Shown in pieces: positions 11,021-22,500 of a stretch of DNA of 64,000 bases. This DNA comes from Psilocybe azurescens (Eukaryota > Basidiomycota > Agaricomycetes > Agaricales > Agrocybaceae). Made by a program: the position numbers and the translations under genes. The notes under the pieces were generated by a model that ran no database searches, was not told where the DNA came from, and saw nothing but the letters and a program-made list of their open reading frames with translations. Numbering within the stretch: position 1 is the stretch's first letter; every line of letters begins with the position of its first letter. The stretch spans positions 1-64,000 of the forward strand of contig JAJIRX010000597.1 of the NCBI GenBank assembly GCA_023853785.1, given 5' to 3'.

Positions 11021-12295
11021 TACCTGTGAGCAGCTTTCAGTTGCATATGGCTTGTGGCTTTTGTGTTGCTTTCTAGACCTCCCTAAATTGGGGCCAGAGC
11101 GGCGGTCGGGATCACTAAACTACAAATGAGATGGTAAGTCGAAATTGAAGTGTTCCCACCTTTGTGGTAGCCAGTACCTTTGAATACTGTGAGCAGTATA
11201 AGTACCTCTAATATACTTTTGACCGAAGCTCCAGTACCCCGATCGAAATTCCATGTTTAGGGCCCGTTCCTGCTCCCAGCCCGACTATATCCAATCTTCA
11301 AGACTCGTAAACTACTTCGAAGGCAATTACTTTCATCGAATTTGGTCCAGCTGCAAAAGTCTTATCTATGTGCCACCATTCTACTTGACGAGTATCCCAG
11401 CTGTGGCTCCAAAACATCACAGGCGGCCATGTTTATTGAAGGCACGCAAGTTCGAATACCAGTTGCCCGAAGTACCAGACCGATGAGAACCTGGTATACA
11501 ACTTTCTTATTTCTTGTTTTCTCTCGTTCATTCTCGAGTGCGCTTGAAAAAAAAAACAAGCTCGAGGCTTTTGCATTACTTCGTTCCACTGGATGGATGG
11601 GTTTACCCTTAAAAAGCCGCCCTTCCTCTACTTATCAATCTATCATGATCCCCAAGTACAGCCAGCGCAATGTTACTCATGCAAGTATTACTTGTCTCAC
11701 AGACAACGGGGGTCTCACTCATTGTCAGGGAATGTCACTTCGGCTTTTCCACCGGAAGATCCGGAACATCAAGTCGAATTTCCCAAGAAATACCTACAGT
11801 GATTCGGATGGATGAATTTCTCGAACTTCAAAAGCTTCGCTCAATGAGTTATTTGATCTTTATTTTAGACAGCGTGCTCTAAGAGCTGTTTGCTATGGTA
11901 AGCTATGGTCTGGCAAGCAGCCAAGTTCAACCCAAAGTTAAGAGTTGCAAGCTGTTGCAGGTTACAAAGTCAATGATGGCTTTAGTGCCTGACGGTTGTG
12001 AAGAAGCACAGCCACGATATAACTGTTTTCTTCCCATGGGTGGTGATGGTGCCTGCCAATTATTGACCTTCACCACCGCCATCATGTCCTCCCTCGACAC
12101 TTTCCCCAGCTAGTAGTCCAATCATGATGATGTGCACAGGGATGGTGTCGCCTGCAGATCCCGCATTCCATAAAACGCGGGTCATGATAGCTTCAAATCT
12201 GCCCTCGTTTCCCTTAACACCTCATACAAAAAATGTAAGTTTTGCCTCATTCTACTGTAGAATCGTGTTCATGAACGTGCAGGGACTACCATGGT
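11021..12295. other. No gene supported; promoter side of the 12.3-kb gene
   Basis: Short frames only. It may hold more of the F-box relic (11250-11800) but nothing is alignable by eye. The last few hundred bases would be the promoter and leader of the MLKL-like gene. Confidence 0.4.
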
Positions 12296-15013
12296 ATGCA
12301 TCATGAGTTACATGAGCATGGCGACCTGATGCGTCAACCTACGAGGTCTACCTCTCTTAACGCTGCCAGTAGTGTGGTTGATCCCATGGTCAACAACCCC
12401 AACGTAGGGAATGCTATGCAAATTCTCGAAACACTTGCCGACATTGGAAAAGTTCTCCCCTTCGTCGCGCCGGCCTTTGTCCTTCTTAAGGTCATCGTTG
12501 ATCTGGAGAAACGAGCGCAAGATGTGGACGCGAAGTGTTCCGATCTTCTGGAACGCATCACCTTCATGCTCAGTCATCTGCCGGCGTTGCAGAAGGTCGA
12601 AATCATGGCTGCGACACGGCAGGTTATCGACCGTATGAACGACGCTCTCAAGGACGCCGCCTCTCTCATCTCGGCATATCGCAAGCAAAGTCGTGTCGCT
12701 CGGCGTCTCAAGATCTCTAATCGCGAAAAATTCACCACATGTGCCGAAAGCATCAATGGCTGTTGCAGGGATCTGCTTATGAGTCTCCAGATACATCAAA
12801 CCGTCCAGCTCGATATCTTGACACGCGACGTGCCTATTGACGATGAAGATCTGGCAGCCAGGACATTCGTTGAAGCTCATGGTGGAAGTGTCGACGCAGT
12901 CATGCACGATCGGGAGCTTGTCAAAGAGTTTGCTCAGCAGCAGCACCTGGTGATGGACGACTCGGTCATGGAGCAACTTAATGCGAATATCGCTGATTCG
13001 GTGCAACAAAATCATGCACGGCTGGAAAGCATTCTCCGTGACAACGTCAGCTCGGCTATCGCAGATGGATTGAAGAATCTTGCCATGGAAATGAACGCGT
13101 TGGAGGCCGAACAGAAGTTTATTTGTATACAATGCGACAACTCATTTACCAATTACACGAATGGACCAAAGACCTGTTCGTTCCATCGTGCCCAGTATGA
13201 TTCGTGGTCGAAGCAGTTCCCGTGTTGCAGCACAGCACATCCGTGTCAGTTTGGAGCACATCGGGCGAAACATCATTGCGACTATCCTTATGGCGCCTTC
13301 TTCCCTCGAGCTCAGGCTGTAAACAACTATATAGATACCAATGAGAAATGGGCCGAGGTTGAAGATACAAACCTGGAAACTGATGACACCCAAAAAGCAA
13401 CTGTAGGCCAGCTCTTCCGTTGGAAAACGCGCGGCGACCGTGTCGAAGAGAACACTTTGCTCGTCACCGTTGGCAGGGTCTGGTATAAATACCCTTACTA
13501 CTTCAACACCTTCACCGCCAAGGAACTGGAAGATATCACGAAATCGGTACGACTTTCGCGTCGCACCCTTATCTTCCGAACATCGAAGGACGAAAACGAA
13601 TATGCGCTCGCCGAGTGGATTCTCTCTATCTCAGGCAAGATTACTGGAATACGAATCAGCGCGAAGTCTGCGACATCGGTTAATCCATGGGTTCGCGTAT
13701 GTCCTATCGATCTTTCTACATGCAAGAAATCGGGCGATATCTTAACTACTTCGGAGGGTGGTATGAGGTCGTATATCCCTGCTTCGCCTTATGTCTTACC
13801 TGAGACTGTGACGATTGGTCCAACACTCAAGGACACCCCATCTCGTCCAGTGCGGACCAACTTCAAAACGCGAAGCACACCTTCCCTTCGTGTTATCCTA
13901 AAGTCGATGTCTGATCCCCCACTTGAGGCCAATCCGAACATAGCGGGCTCAAAATTCGATTACTTCTTCGGGAAAGTGTCTGTGTTCAACAACAATCCTG
14001 CTGGCTCGTTAAATCCCGTCACTATTGCGTCAGTTTCGGCCTCTTATCGCATGGTCGGTGATCCTGAATACGCTCCTGTTGAGGAGTGTAAGCTTCTAGA
14101 AGGTCTCGACATGATGCCGATTACGATTGAACCTCGTCAATCGTGGCAACTTAACTTCAAGTAACGGTACCACGTACCGAAGAGGACTCGAAGTTCGACA
14201 TTCGGTGGTGGAACAGGGCATTTTGGCTCGACATCGACCTGTTCGTATTAAGCTGGTTGTGGAAGACATTGAGGGCGAGCAGTGCTCGCTTGTGCTTGAA
14301 CACGTCTTTAGGCCCTTTCCTTTGACGACTCGCCAGGAGACCGACCTTGGTTTCTTCTTTTTGACAACATTGAGACCCATGATCGAAGCTATGTTCAAAT
14401 CAGGCCTGTTGACAGCAAAACGGGCGTGGTGGAAATTTCGAACAGTCAGGTCACGATCAAGCGATTGGAGAAAGCAGTGTATCAGGCTCTTAAGTCGGGG
14501 AAGACGGAGATTGAACTAGAGATTGGGCAGGAAAGAAATGGCGGCGAATGGGAGTGGAAGGCGTGGGCGTTGGTCGATATCTCGTGTCGTCGGGTGTACG
14601 CTTTCAAGATCATAGTTCAGGAGGGAAGAAAGTTCCAGTCAAGCGCAGAGGCTGCATTGGCTATGTGGTATGCCCCACTTACGGCGAAGTCGTCGACAAG
14701 CAACGGCCGATCAGCTATGCTACCGAAACCGCCAAGCTGCCCCCTCTAGAACCTCTCGCAGTGCAGGAATACCCTCAAGACGATACGTATGACGATTTCA
14801 AGCCTCCAGTTCCGCCAAAACCGGTGACACCTGTTGCAGAGGCGCCACCGTCGTCTGCAGCATCTTTCGTTGGGAATAAGAATGGTTCCATTCCTGTGGA
14901 CTTGACGAACCGGCTCGACTTCGATTGACACGAATCTTGCTCGTATCGCCGATGCTTTGGAGAGGCTCGTTGCTGTTATGCCTTCATCTTCTAGCAATGG
15001 ACATGCGCGTTGA
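12296..15013 (+). CDS. Agaric protein with MLKL-like N-terminal helical bundle and zinc-binding module (frame breaks in 3' third)
   Basis: An uninterrupted frame of 622 codons (12296-14164; an internal ATG at 12329 is an alternative start) begins with a helical region: IGKVLPFVAPAFVLLKVIV, ITFMLSHLPAL, IDRMNDALKDAASLISAYRK and a CxxDLLMSLQIHQT segment. This resembles the four-helix bundle and brace of MLKL N-terminal domains found in many agaric proteins. A cysteine/histidine-rich module follows (residues ~275-340): FICIQCDNSF, KTCSFH, FPCCSTAHPCQFGAHRAKHH. A beta-rich part comes next. After the stop, homology continues in other frames: TEEDSKFDIRWWNRA, then RPVRIKLVVEDIEGEQCSL, then AVYQALKSGKTEIELEIG, then VVCPTYGEVVDKQRPISYA, then a Pro-rich linker and a terminal helix IDTNLARIADALERLVAVM with stop at 15011-15013. 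Each switch is explained by one base, several in T or A runs. Role unknown; by analogy the bundle could act in membrane-targeted death or defence signalling (inference). Confidence 0.66.
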
Positions 15014-15351
15014 GATTGACTATTGCATGTGCTGGATGAGCACCCGGATCACTGAAAGTTGAACTTCGATCCATTTTGTACGTTTCAAAATTGTTGTACA
15101 ATGTATTCTTCTGGGATAGAGAAAATTTATTGATTGCGTGGAACATATTTGTCGGACACCAGTCGGCCAATGATACTGCATCTTGCTTGTATGCGACTAT
15201 ACTACTGATAGAATATCTTTCCCCAGCTGCAACAGAACAGCCGCAGTTGGCCCCAGGCCCCATAAAATGTATTTGGTGTTATTTGTTCTTGCGGATCCAA
15301 ACCCCTAACACTCCGCTTCTGGTCACTCCTGGAGGCTTGTTCTTGACTTCC
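15014..15351. other. Intergenic, no gene seen
   Basis: Spacer between two same-strand genes. It would contain the terminator of the MLKL-like gene and the promoter of the DUF6697 gene. No specific element was recognised. Confidence 0.5.
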
Positions 15352-17271
15352 AACATGGCAGAACCGAGCCCATAGTAGCGTAGAGCAGAAACGGTACAAT
15401 TTCCTGGCCTCGACCACCTCTGAGGACATCGACTCGATTGATGAAATTACGCGTCTCAAGAACGAACTGGACATGATCAAGAATGTGGCACGTCCTTTAT
15501 TCCACCAAAGTCTTGTTTAGCGTTTCCTGATCATACTTTAGAACCCTTTTCGAATGGCTGAACTCGCCATTGAAATCCAGATTGAACGCCTGCGCGTCGT
15601 TGAGATCTCGAAAGCACGCGACGCCGCCCTTCAGCGGCTTTCCGAAGTCTATGTTTCCATTCGTCAAAAGAACGAGTTGATAGAGCAATTGCAAATAGAG
15701 CAAGAAGGTAGCGGATTGTCTTCTGCTAATCAGCTCCCTAAATCACTCGATAGTGCCGAAGTCATCAGTCTGAAAGCGCATATATCTGATTTAGAGAAAG
15801 TCAGTAGAGGAATTGCGGTCGGTTATTCGACAGCAAACCGGGCGGTCTTGTATTCCTATCAAACCCAACGATCCGCCACCTTGCTATGAGGAGAGCTCAA
15901 CCAAGGTCAGATACTCCTATGATTCGTTCTGTATCTGACAATGTTCTTTCTCGCAGTTGGCGGAAATGGGGATACAGACCGAACCAGAAGAGATACCGAA
16001 ACCAGTCGAGGTCAATAAGCCTGATGATCCGGACTTCAAGGTTCTTCAGCGTCTTACTTTCGCATATCAGCAGCTCATGAAGCTCTAGTACATACCACCG
16101 GCAACTGACGATCCTACAGAACTGGTAAATGCCAGAAATTTGGCACTGGCATCGATTCCTCTTCCGACGAATCCTCCGGACGCAACTCTGAGTGCTATTA
16201 TCATCCCACCTCCGTTCACATTGCACGAGTTTTTGAATGGAGCTCCGGCTGTGAGTCACATTGTAGCTCTTCCTTGTCCGTTGAATCTAATTTAAGTTGC
16301 TACTAGGCTCTGAGAAATTCGTGAGTATACGATTCTTTTCATGACCAAATTTCTTCCATGCTGAGTTGTACAAAGCTTGTCGAACTACAGAATCTTGCAT
16401 AACGTCTCAACGCTGTGGTGCCCCGAACGTGAAGAACATGGGTATATGTACACTCCTGTCTATAAATGTAGCACCAACCCAAGAATTGCAACCGCGCATC
16501 GGTGGGCCCCAATGGACGTGATAGGTCGTATGAATAAACCCACTGGTGGGAACTTCCCCCTTCAGTCAGTATCGAAACTTACGTGTCCCGAAGAGTGTTT
16601 TATAACAAGGAAGGCGTGTGGTATTACGCTGGATCCTACAAAGCCTTCCGACTGGACAATCTCTCGAACAAGGAGTGGATGCAATTGCCCTCAGAGGTAT
16701 GCCATCAGAAGTTTTGGCCGTACAAGAAAACTAAACGCCACTTCAGACCATCTCTGCCATCATCAAGGGAGACAATTTCGGGGAGAAAAAATTCATCGCC
16801 TCAGAACACGTACGAAACCTCCCAGCTTTACGCGGCAGGGGCTCTCAAGGTAGCTTGTGTTGGTCTGCAATGCGTTGGCTTCAACCAGGAGGTGTACAAG
16901 TCAATTATCGACCATGCAATCAAGTTCAGCGAAACTAAATGGAAATCTCTCGCGGCAGCCACTGTTGCGAGCCCGCTCACCCCCAGGCGAACGCTAGCTC
17001 TGGAAGCACGCCATCGCCGGGTGTGAAGACTCCTGTTGTTGCTCGCCACCTTCACCGTACGCCTGCTTATCTGGGTTCTGGTAATTCTTCAGGCAGTCCA
17101 TGTCCGTCTAGCCACTTGGGGACCCCGACTGGTGGCCTGGGCCTGGGATCGTCTTTATGGAATATCTCTTCCAAAGCGTCTGCGTCTCCTATTAGTATTG
17201 ATGCTGCTGCTAAGAAAGTGTTCGAAGGTGGGGAGAATTTGGCCACTGCCGAACCGGCTGTAAAGCGCTAA
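15352..17271 (+). pseudogene. DUF6697-domain coiled-coil protein, interrupted
   Basis: Exon text reads STTSEDIDSIDEITRLKNEL, then (after an intron ending TTTTAG at about 15540) MAELAIEIQIERLRVVEISK and a long coiled coil. Later come LSAIIIPPPFTLHEFLNGAP, WCPEREEHGYMYTPVYK, TNPRIATAHRWAPMDVIGRM, VFYNKEGVWYYAGSYKAFRL, SQLYAAGALKVACVGLQCVG and FNQEVYKSIIDHAIKFSETK. The last blocks match the DUF6697 domain as I remember it in basidiomycetes (function unknown). The tail is Ser/Gly/Pro-rich, ending EPAVKR with TAA at 17269-17271. An in-frame TAG at 16086-16088 follows YQQLMKL, and there is a frame change between MNKPT and ETYVSRRVF (about 16540-16590) and another near 16935. It is either a pseudogene or a gene with several base errors. 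It follows the MLKL-like gene on the same strand. Confidence 0.6.
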
Positions 17272-17684
17272 ATGGAAACTATATCCTCTGGTTCTCGCCT
17301 AACTTGTCCGTATAATTCTTGGTTTTCCTGGTTTCACATATTCTTGTCTCGGGTCCCTGGACAAAAGGCTCATATCCACGACCTAGACGGATCGCAAGGC
17401 ACGGGTATTATATCGAGAGTATTTCCGACTCTACCGTGACACTTTTTGAATAAAGCTAAAATAAGTTACGTTTTTATCCACTTTTGTTTTATAAATCGAC
17501 AATGTATACCACTCAATCCTATTGGAATTACTCTTACACTCCATGATGTCACATAAACTGACAACGTCTCCGGCAAGTGAGCAAGAAGTTGCGATGAAAA
17601 TATTATAAGAGCAGAGAAGAGGGTATACATTCAGGCAGGATGATATAAGGATATACATACATGCTAGTACTCAAAATCCGAGGA
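17272..17684. other. Convergent intergenic spacer, no gene seen
   Basis: It lies between the DUF6697 gene (plus) and the dehydrogenase gene (minus), so both 3' ends point here. AT-rich, no recognisable feature. Confidence 0.5.
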
Positions 17685-19124
17685 CTACAACTTAAGTGCG
17701 GGTGCAATAGCTTGCCGGAGGTACCGTGAGCCACCGTCGACAAGGGTATGAGTGCCAGTGATGTGTGCCGAGGCAGGCGAGGAGAGGAAAAGAGCGAGCC
17801 CTGCGATGTCAGATGGCGCGCCGATGCGGCCTGTAGGCTGTCCTTCGTTGAAGGCTTCTTCTCCGGCTGTTTTGAGTCCGAATGCAGTCATTTTGCTGGG
17901 GAAAAGACTGAAGAGACTTGTTCAGTATTGTCTTGAGTTTGCATAAATCATAATACATACCCAGGTAGGATTGCGTTGACGCTGTAGAGGGGGGGAAAGA
18001 GTTAGAGCGTGAAGGTAACGAAAGGAAGACATATTTACGTGACGTTGCTTGAGATCAGCTTGAGTGCGAGCTGTGATGTAAGATGATTCACTGATTAACG
18101 TTCTGTTAGTAAATGCGGTTTAGACCTATGAACGAACGCTAACCAGCTGCTTTACTGGACTGGTCTGATTTATGGTGTCAGCGGGAGATTGGACATGTTT
18201 AGAATGGAAGTACCTACAACTCCATGTCCCATTGCCTTCAGAGCTGAGGGCTCCCTCACTTCCAGGTTCTACAGAAGCAGTCGAAGAGATATTGATAACA
18301 CGTCCTGGATTGCGATTCGTGGAATCTTTAACAAGAAGATCGGAAAGTCTAATGCACGGAAAGCATTAATTGATGCACTGAGACAAAGGTATTCTAAGAT
18401 TCACCCAGCGGTCACTATGAGATTGGATTAGCACCGCGTTCTACATGTCATGATGCAGATGCGTACTGTAGAAGATGCTTTTAACATTGACGTTGAAGAC
18501 GTTGTCCCATCCCTTTCCTCGGGGAAGTCAAGGAAGGGGCCGCCCCATGTGATGCCAGAGTTGTTCACAAGGACGTGGAGTTTGTTTTCGCGTTCACGAA
18601 ACTCTGCAATTAAAGCATTGCAGCCGTCTTTTGACTAGAATATACGAGTCAGAATACCGTTGCTCGAAGCAATACCATCAAGATGAGAAATACATACGCT
18701 GACATTGGCGACAATGTAATCTGCCTTTGGACCACTTGCAACTTGGTTTATATCAGCAACAGCCTGCGTAGAAGAAGTAGTATAAGAATAAGACAGGGTT
18801 GTGATTCGGGTTCTATAGAGGTTTTATTGAAAGTTCACATACTTCTTTGAGCTGATTCTCCTTTCGCGCAGCAATATAGACCTTGGCACCGTTCTGAGCG
18901 AATCCGGTGGCGATCATCTTCCCAATACCGGAGCCTCCTCCCGTCACTAAAACTTCATGGATGCGCATTGTATCAACATGAGCCATTTAAACAAGGCTCC
19001 ACGGCTCACCAATCTTGCCAACAACCTTGAACAACGATTCAAGACGGAGATCTGCAGAGTCGCGTCTTTGTCAGTGCAAATCTTTTCCTATGATCGGAGG
19101 AGAAATGAACTTACCAGACGACAT
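17685..19124 (-). CDS. Short-chain dehydrogenase/reductase (RhlG-like)
   Basis: Classical SDR that would reduce or oxidise a keto/hydroxy substrate with NAD(P)(H). Starting at ATG 19124 (MSS then [19 protein letters not shown]), the Rossmann motif TGGGSGIG is followed by [35 protein letters not shown] (the NNxG motif), [20 protein letters not shown] (catalytic Ser), WSYQSSKAAG (YxxxK), [17 protein letters not shown] and [20 protein letters not shown]. About eight exons are needed. The catalytic Tyr codon itself is split by an intron (T|AC). The end [20 protein letters not shown] resembles fungal RhlG-type 3-oxoacyl reductases; the true substrate is unknown. One A appears missing in the [19 protein letters not shown] segment near 18520, which breaks the frame. 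TAG at 17685-17687. Confidence 0.85.
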
Positions 19125-19252
19125 GTTGGGCTAGTATGTAGTAGAACGAGGGTATACGAAGAGAAAGCGGGGAAAATGAATAACTTATAAAGCTACATTC
19201 CAAGGGAGATTCGGGTGCTATACGGTTTCTTCAAACCCCGGTACAGGACTTA

Positions 19253-19267
19253 CCTCGGACTCCGAGG
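19253..19267. promoter_or_regulatory. Perfect CCTCGG-N3-CCGAGG palindrome upstream of the dehydrogenase gene
   Basis: A 6-bp inverted repeat with 3-bp spacer, 129 bp before the ATG at 19124. Its core CGG-N3-CCG is the classic target layout of fungal Zn2Cys6 transcription factors. Binding is inferred only from the pattern. Confidence 0.4.
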
Positions 19268-19568
19268 TTCCGGTATGACGTTTCGCACGAGACGAAATAT
19301 AGGAGGTGGAAAGTCTATTAGACTATTAGAATAAGAAACCGAGAAAAAGTACTGCATGCAATTAATAAGAATTATACATATGTAGTATGCCAGATAGAGG
19401 TATAAGGTTGGAACTGCAAGTGTCTTCGAAAATGAACCAAGAATGAACTACTCAACTAATAAAAATCTAAAAGTAAAGAAAATATCCCAATGAAAAGTGC
19501 GTAATTTACAGCAATAAGCGAAGCATGCAAAAGAAGAAAGTAATCTGGGAGAATCTGGGCCTGAACGG

Positions 19569-22500
19569 TCAGCATCGGCGCCCAATTTTTCGCACTGGTC
19601 TCTCTTCTGCATGTCGAGCTCGCTTTCCTCCGTAGACAATCTCATGTACCCATTCTGTCAAGTATGTTAGCAATTTTGTATAAACAAGCACAAATGTCCT
19701 TACGTTGACAATCACGCGCTGAGAGGGCCCGAAGAGCCACAGCATCGCCTCCTCGAGGATATGCTTGAGTTATTGTGAAAGCAGTATCGTCTAGAATGGA
19801 AAGATTCAGTCTCTTGCATGAAGACTTCTCCTGAAGAGTAACACATGCCTTTGCCCCCATCCTTTACTTGGGCATGTGCCAGAGCAATGGGCTAGAGGAG
19901 AGACTATTAGACCAGCTCGGCGAGAGATGAGAAGTGTCTACCATTCGATACAAATTCGTCATCGATTCATCCAGAAGAACCAGGATGTCGCTGCACAAGA
20001 ACCCGTGCAACTTCTTCCTGCTCTTGGCCTTGAAGAGAACACCCTGTTTAACGAGCCGTCTAGGACCCATGAATCGCGTAGGGGCAGTAAGATCGAGACG
20101 CCTAACAAGGGTTTTCAATATCATAACCCAGGTAAAGTGATTGATCAATATACGCACCCTTGTCCAATCCAAAGATTTTGGGAGATCTTCTTTAGCGTCT
20201 CATATCCTTCTTGGTCGCGGATTGTCTCGTTGATATGTTCAAGAAGCTTTTCGGCCATGTCACGAGCAGCTGCAATTCCATCATGCTCTTCTCCGACTTC
20301 GGTATAATGAAGAATCTATCGACATCTAAGTTTAGTGTTTAAAGAATAGCAGAACTGCCTGTTGAGCTTGCCTGTTTTATCAGCAGTGGGTATCTGGTGA
20401 CTCGTTGCACTGCATATCATGCTTTAGATAAACGACGCATCAAAGCACAATTAAGACTCACTCGGAGCAAGCAAGTAGCTAGACAGATCTAAATTTCGTA
20501 CCGTGGGGTTCTCATCACGCAGATGCTGATAGAGGAAAAATTAAACCATTTCTCAATGAATCAAAAGGTAAACGGAGTCAAAGTTACCTGTAAATGAGAT
20601 GCAAGCTCTGGGTTAGAATCTCTCAAAGACTGCAGAACTTTGATTGCTGTGGACTGATTGACGCAATACTCCTATATGGCGATCACAGTCAATTAGGTCT
20701 TCACCGGATAAATCCATTCAACTCGACGAACCATGTAGACACCCATGTGCGGCACATGGTTTAATAGGATATCGCCGATTTTGTCGATGTACAGACGGCA
20801 ATCCTTCTGTCGCTCTTCAAGCGAACTGACAAAGGCCTAGAAAGGGTATCAGACCATGTTCCATAGTGTAAAAGCATTAAGGCAGACTGTATTTGTGAGG
20901 AGAAGATCCTCAATATTGGCGAACACGACAGTGATCTCCTTCCGCGACAATAAGGGAAGCATACTTGAATAAAAGACCTGAAAACATCCTCAAAAAAGGC
21001 GGGAAGATACCAGATACCAGATACCACTCACCTCCACGATCAGCTGTAGGTCCCTAACATACGCCACTTCGGTGTTTATAAGTTCAAATATCGCCTGCAA
21101 CATATTGCATCAGGGCCTGGCCGAGAGAAAGAATGCCAGACGCGCACCTCTTGCCGCTTCCTCTCGCCTGGCGGAATACCATCGAGAGCATCCTTGTCCA
21201 CAAGGCTGGCCCATGACTGATATATCAAGGCGCCGTCAAGATCCAGCAATTGCAAAGGGAAGAAAGCAGAAAGAGAACTGACCATCCCAAACGAAGGGCT
21301 GTTCGATCTGGATGGCCCGTCTTTTGGCGTACCTTGACTGCTAGAGACATTCATGATCGGAGCTGAAATATTCAACGTGCTTGCACTTCGCCTTTCTCTT
21401 TCCGTCGATGTCGACGACTTGCTGCCTGTCAGGAAATGCAAGAAATGTGAATACCGACCTTGGCTTTCTCGTTGACCTTGTGCAGGCGACAGCGACATTG
21501 AAGAGACTGTAGCAGTGGGGCGACGAAGGCTGGTTGGTTCCGGAGTCCGTCGACACCACCGACAGTCGATTCATACTCCCCCTGCGTGTTCTTGAAGGAT
21601 TCATACCTAGCAAAAGCGTCGTCTAGTCTAGCTTCGTGGGAGATAGGTTCGATATCAGCGTCAGGCTCAGGCTCGGGCTCAGGCGCAGGCTCTGGAATAG
21701 CTGGCAGATCCTTGTAAAAAGATGGAGAACGTTTGGGCGCCGCAGAGCTGGACGTCGTCTGATGCTCCTGTTACGCACAGGCGGAGGTCCAACATCCCGG
21801 TTCACAATGAGACCGGCCGCTTCCAGAACAAGTTGTCTCTCTCGCTCTCGCGCCTCTTTATCTTTGCTCGTTGCAGGTTCCTCATTGGCGCTCTCATCAA
21901 ATGACAGATAATCTGAGTCCGAGTCCGAGTCCGAATCGTCCGAATCGCTAGCGTTATCGTCATCTATGCTGTTAGAATGATTAGCAGTGCTCTCGGTGGG
22001 AACTTTTCCCACTTGTGAGACAGATAGTACGGCAGAACTCGACTCGACTTGGACTTTCGTATGCTCTGTTCAGTTTAGATGAGAAAACATTCGGATATAT
22101 TTCCATTCCAAGGTAGAAAAGTGTGTTATTCGAGGTGTACATGAAAAATAAAGCGGAAAGAAGACTTCAGCCTAATGCCATCATAGGTAAACGGGGAAAC
22201 TCAAGGGAAAGTTAAAGTCACTAACCCTCGACAATCTCCAGGTATGCAGCAGGCACGATGAAGACTACGCCATCTCGTTCTGTTTTCCACCATTCCTCTT
22301 CAGACGTATCTATGATGGACAAAGTGTCGCCTTCAGTGAAGGGAAGTTCGTCAGCGTTGTTGCCGGTGTACGTATAAATAGCCTTGGCTTTTTCTGATGC
22401 AAAGAGTTAAATGGCATATCATCAATAAATATGATCGCGAGACTTACTTGGTTTCACGACCTCAACATAGGTCTTTGGGAAAAGACCCGACTTTCCTGTA

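Noticed and set aside
11253..11882. Overlapping plus-strand frames up to 157 codons
   Set aside because: No domain and no splice pattern; could be F-box relic but unsupported.
12308..13400. Minus-strand frame of 274 codons opposite the MLKL-like gene
   Set aside because: It is an antisense frame over a clearly coding plus-strand region, with no domain of its own.
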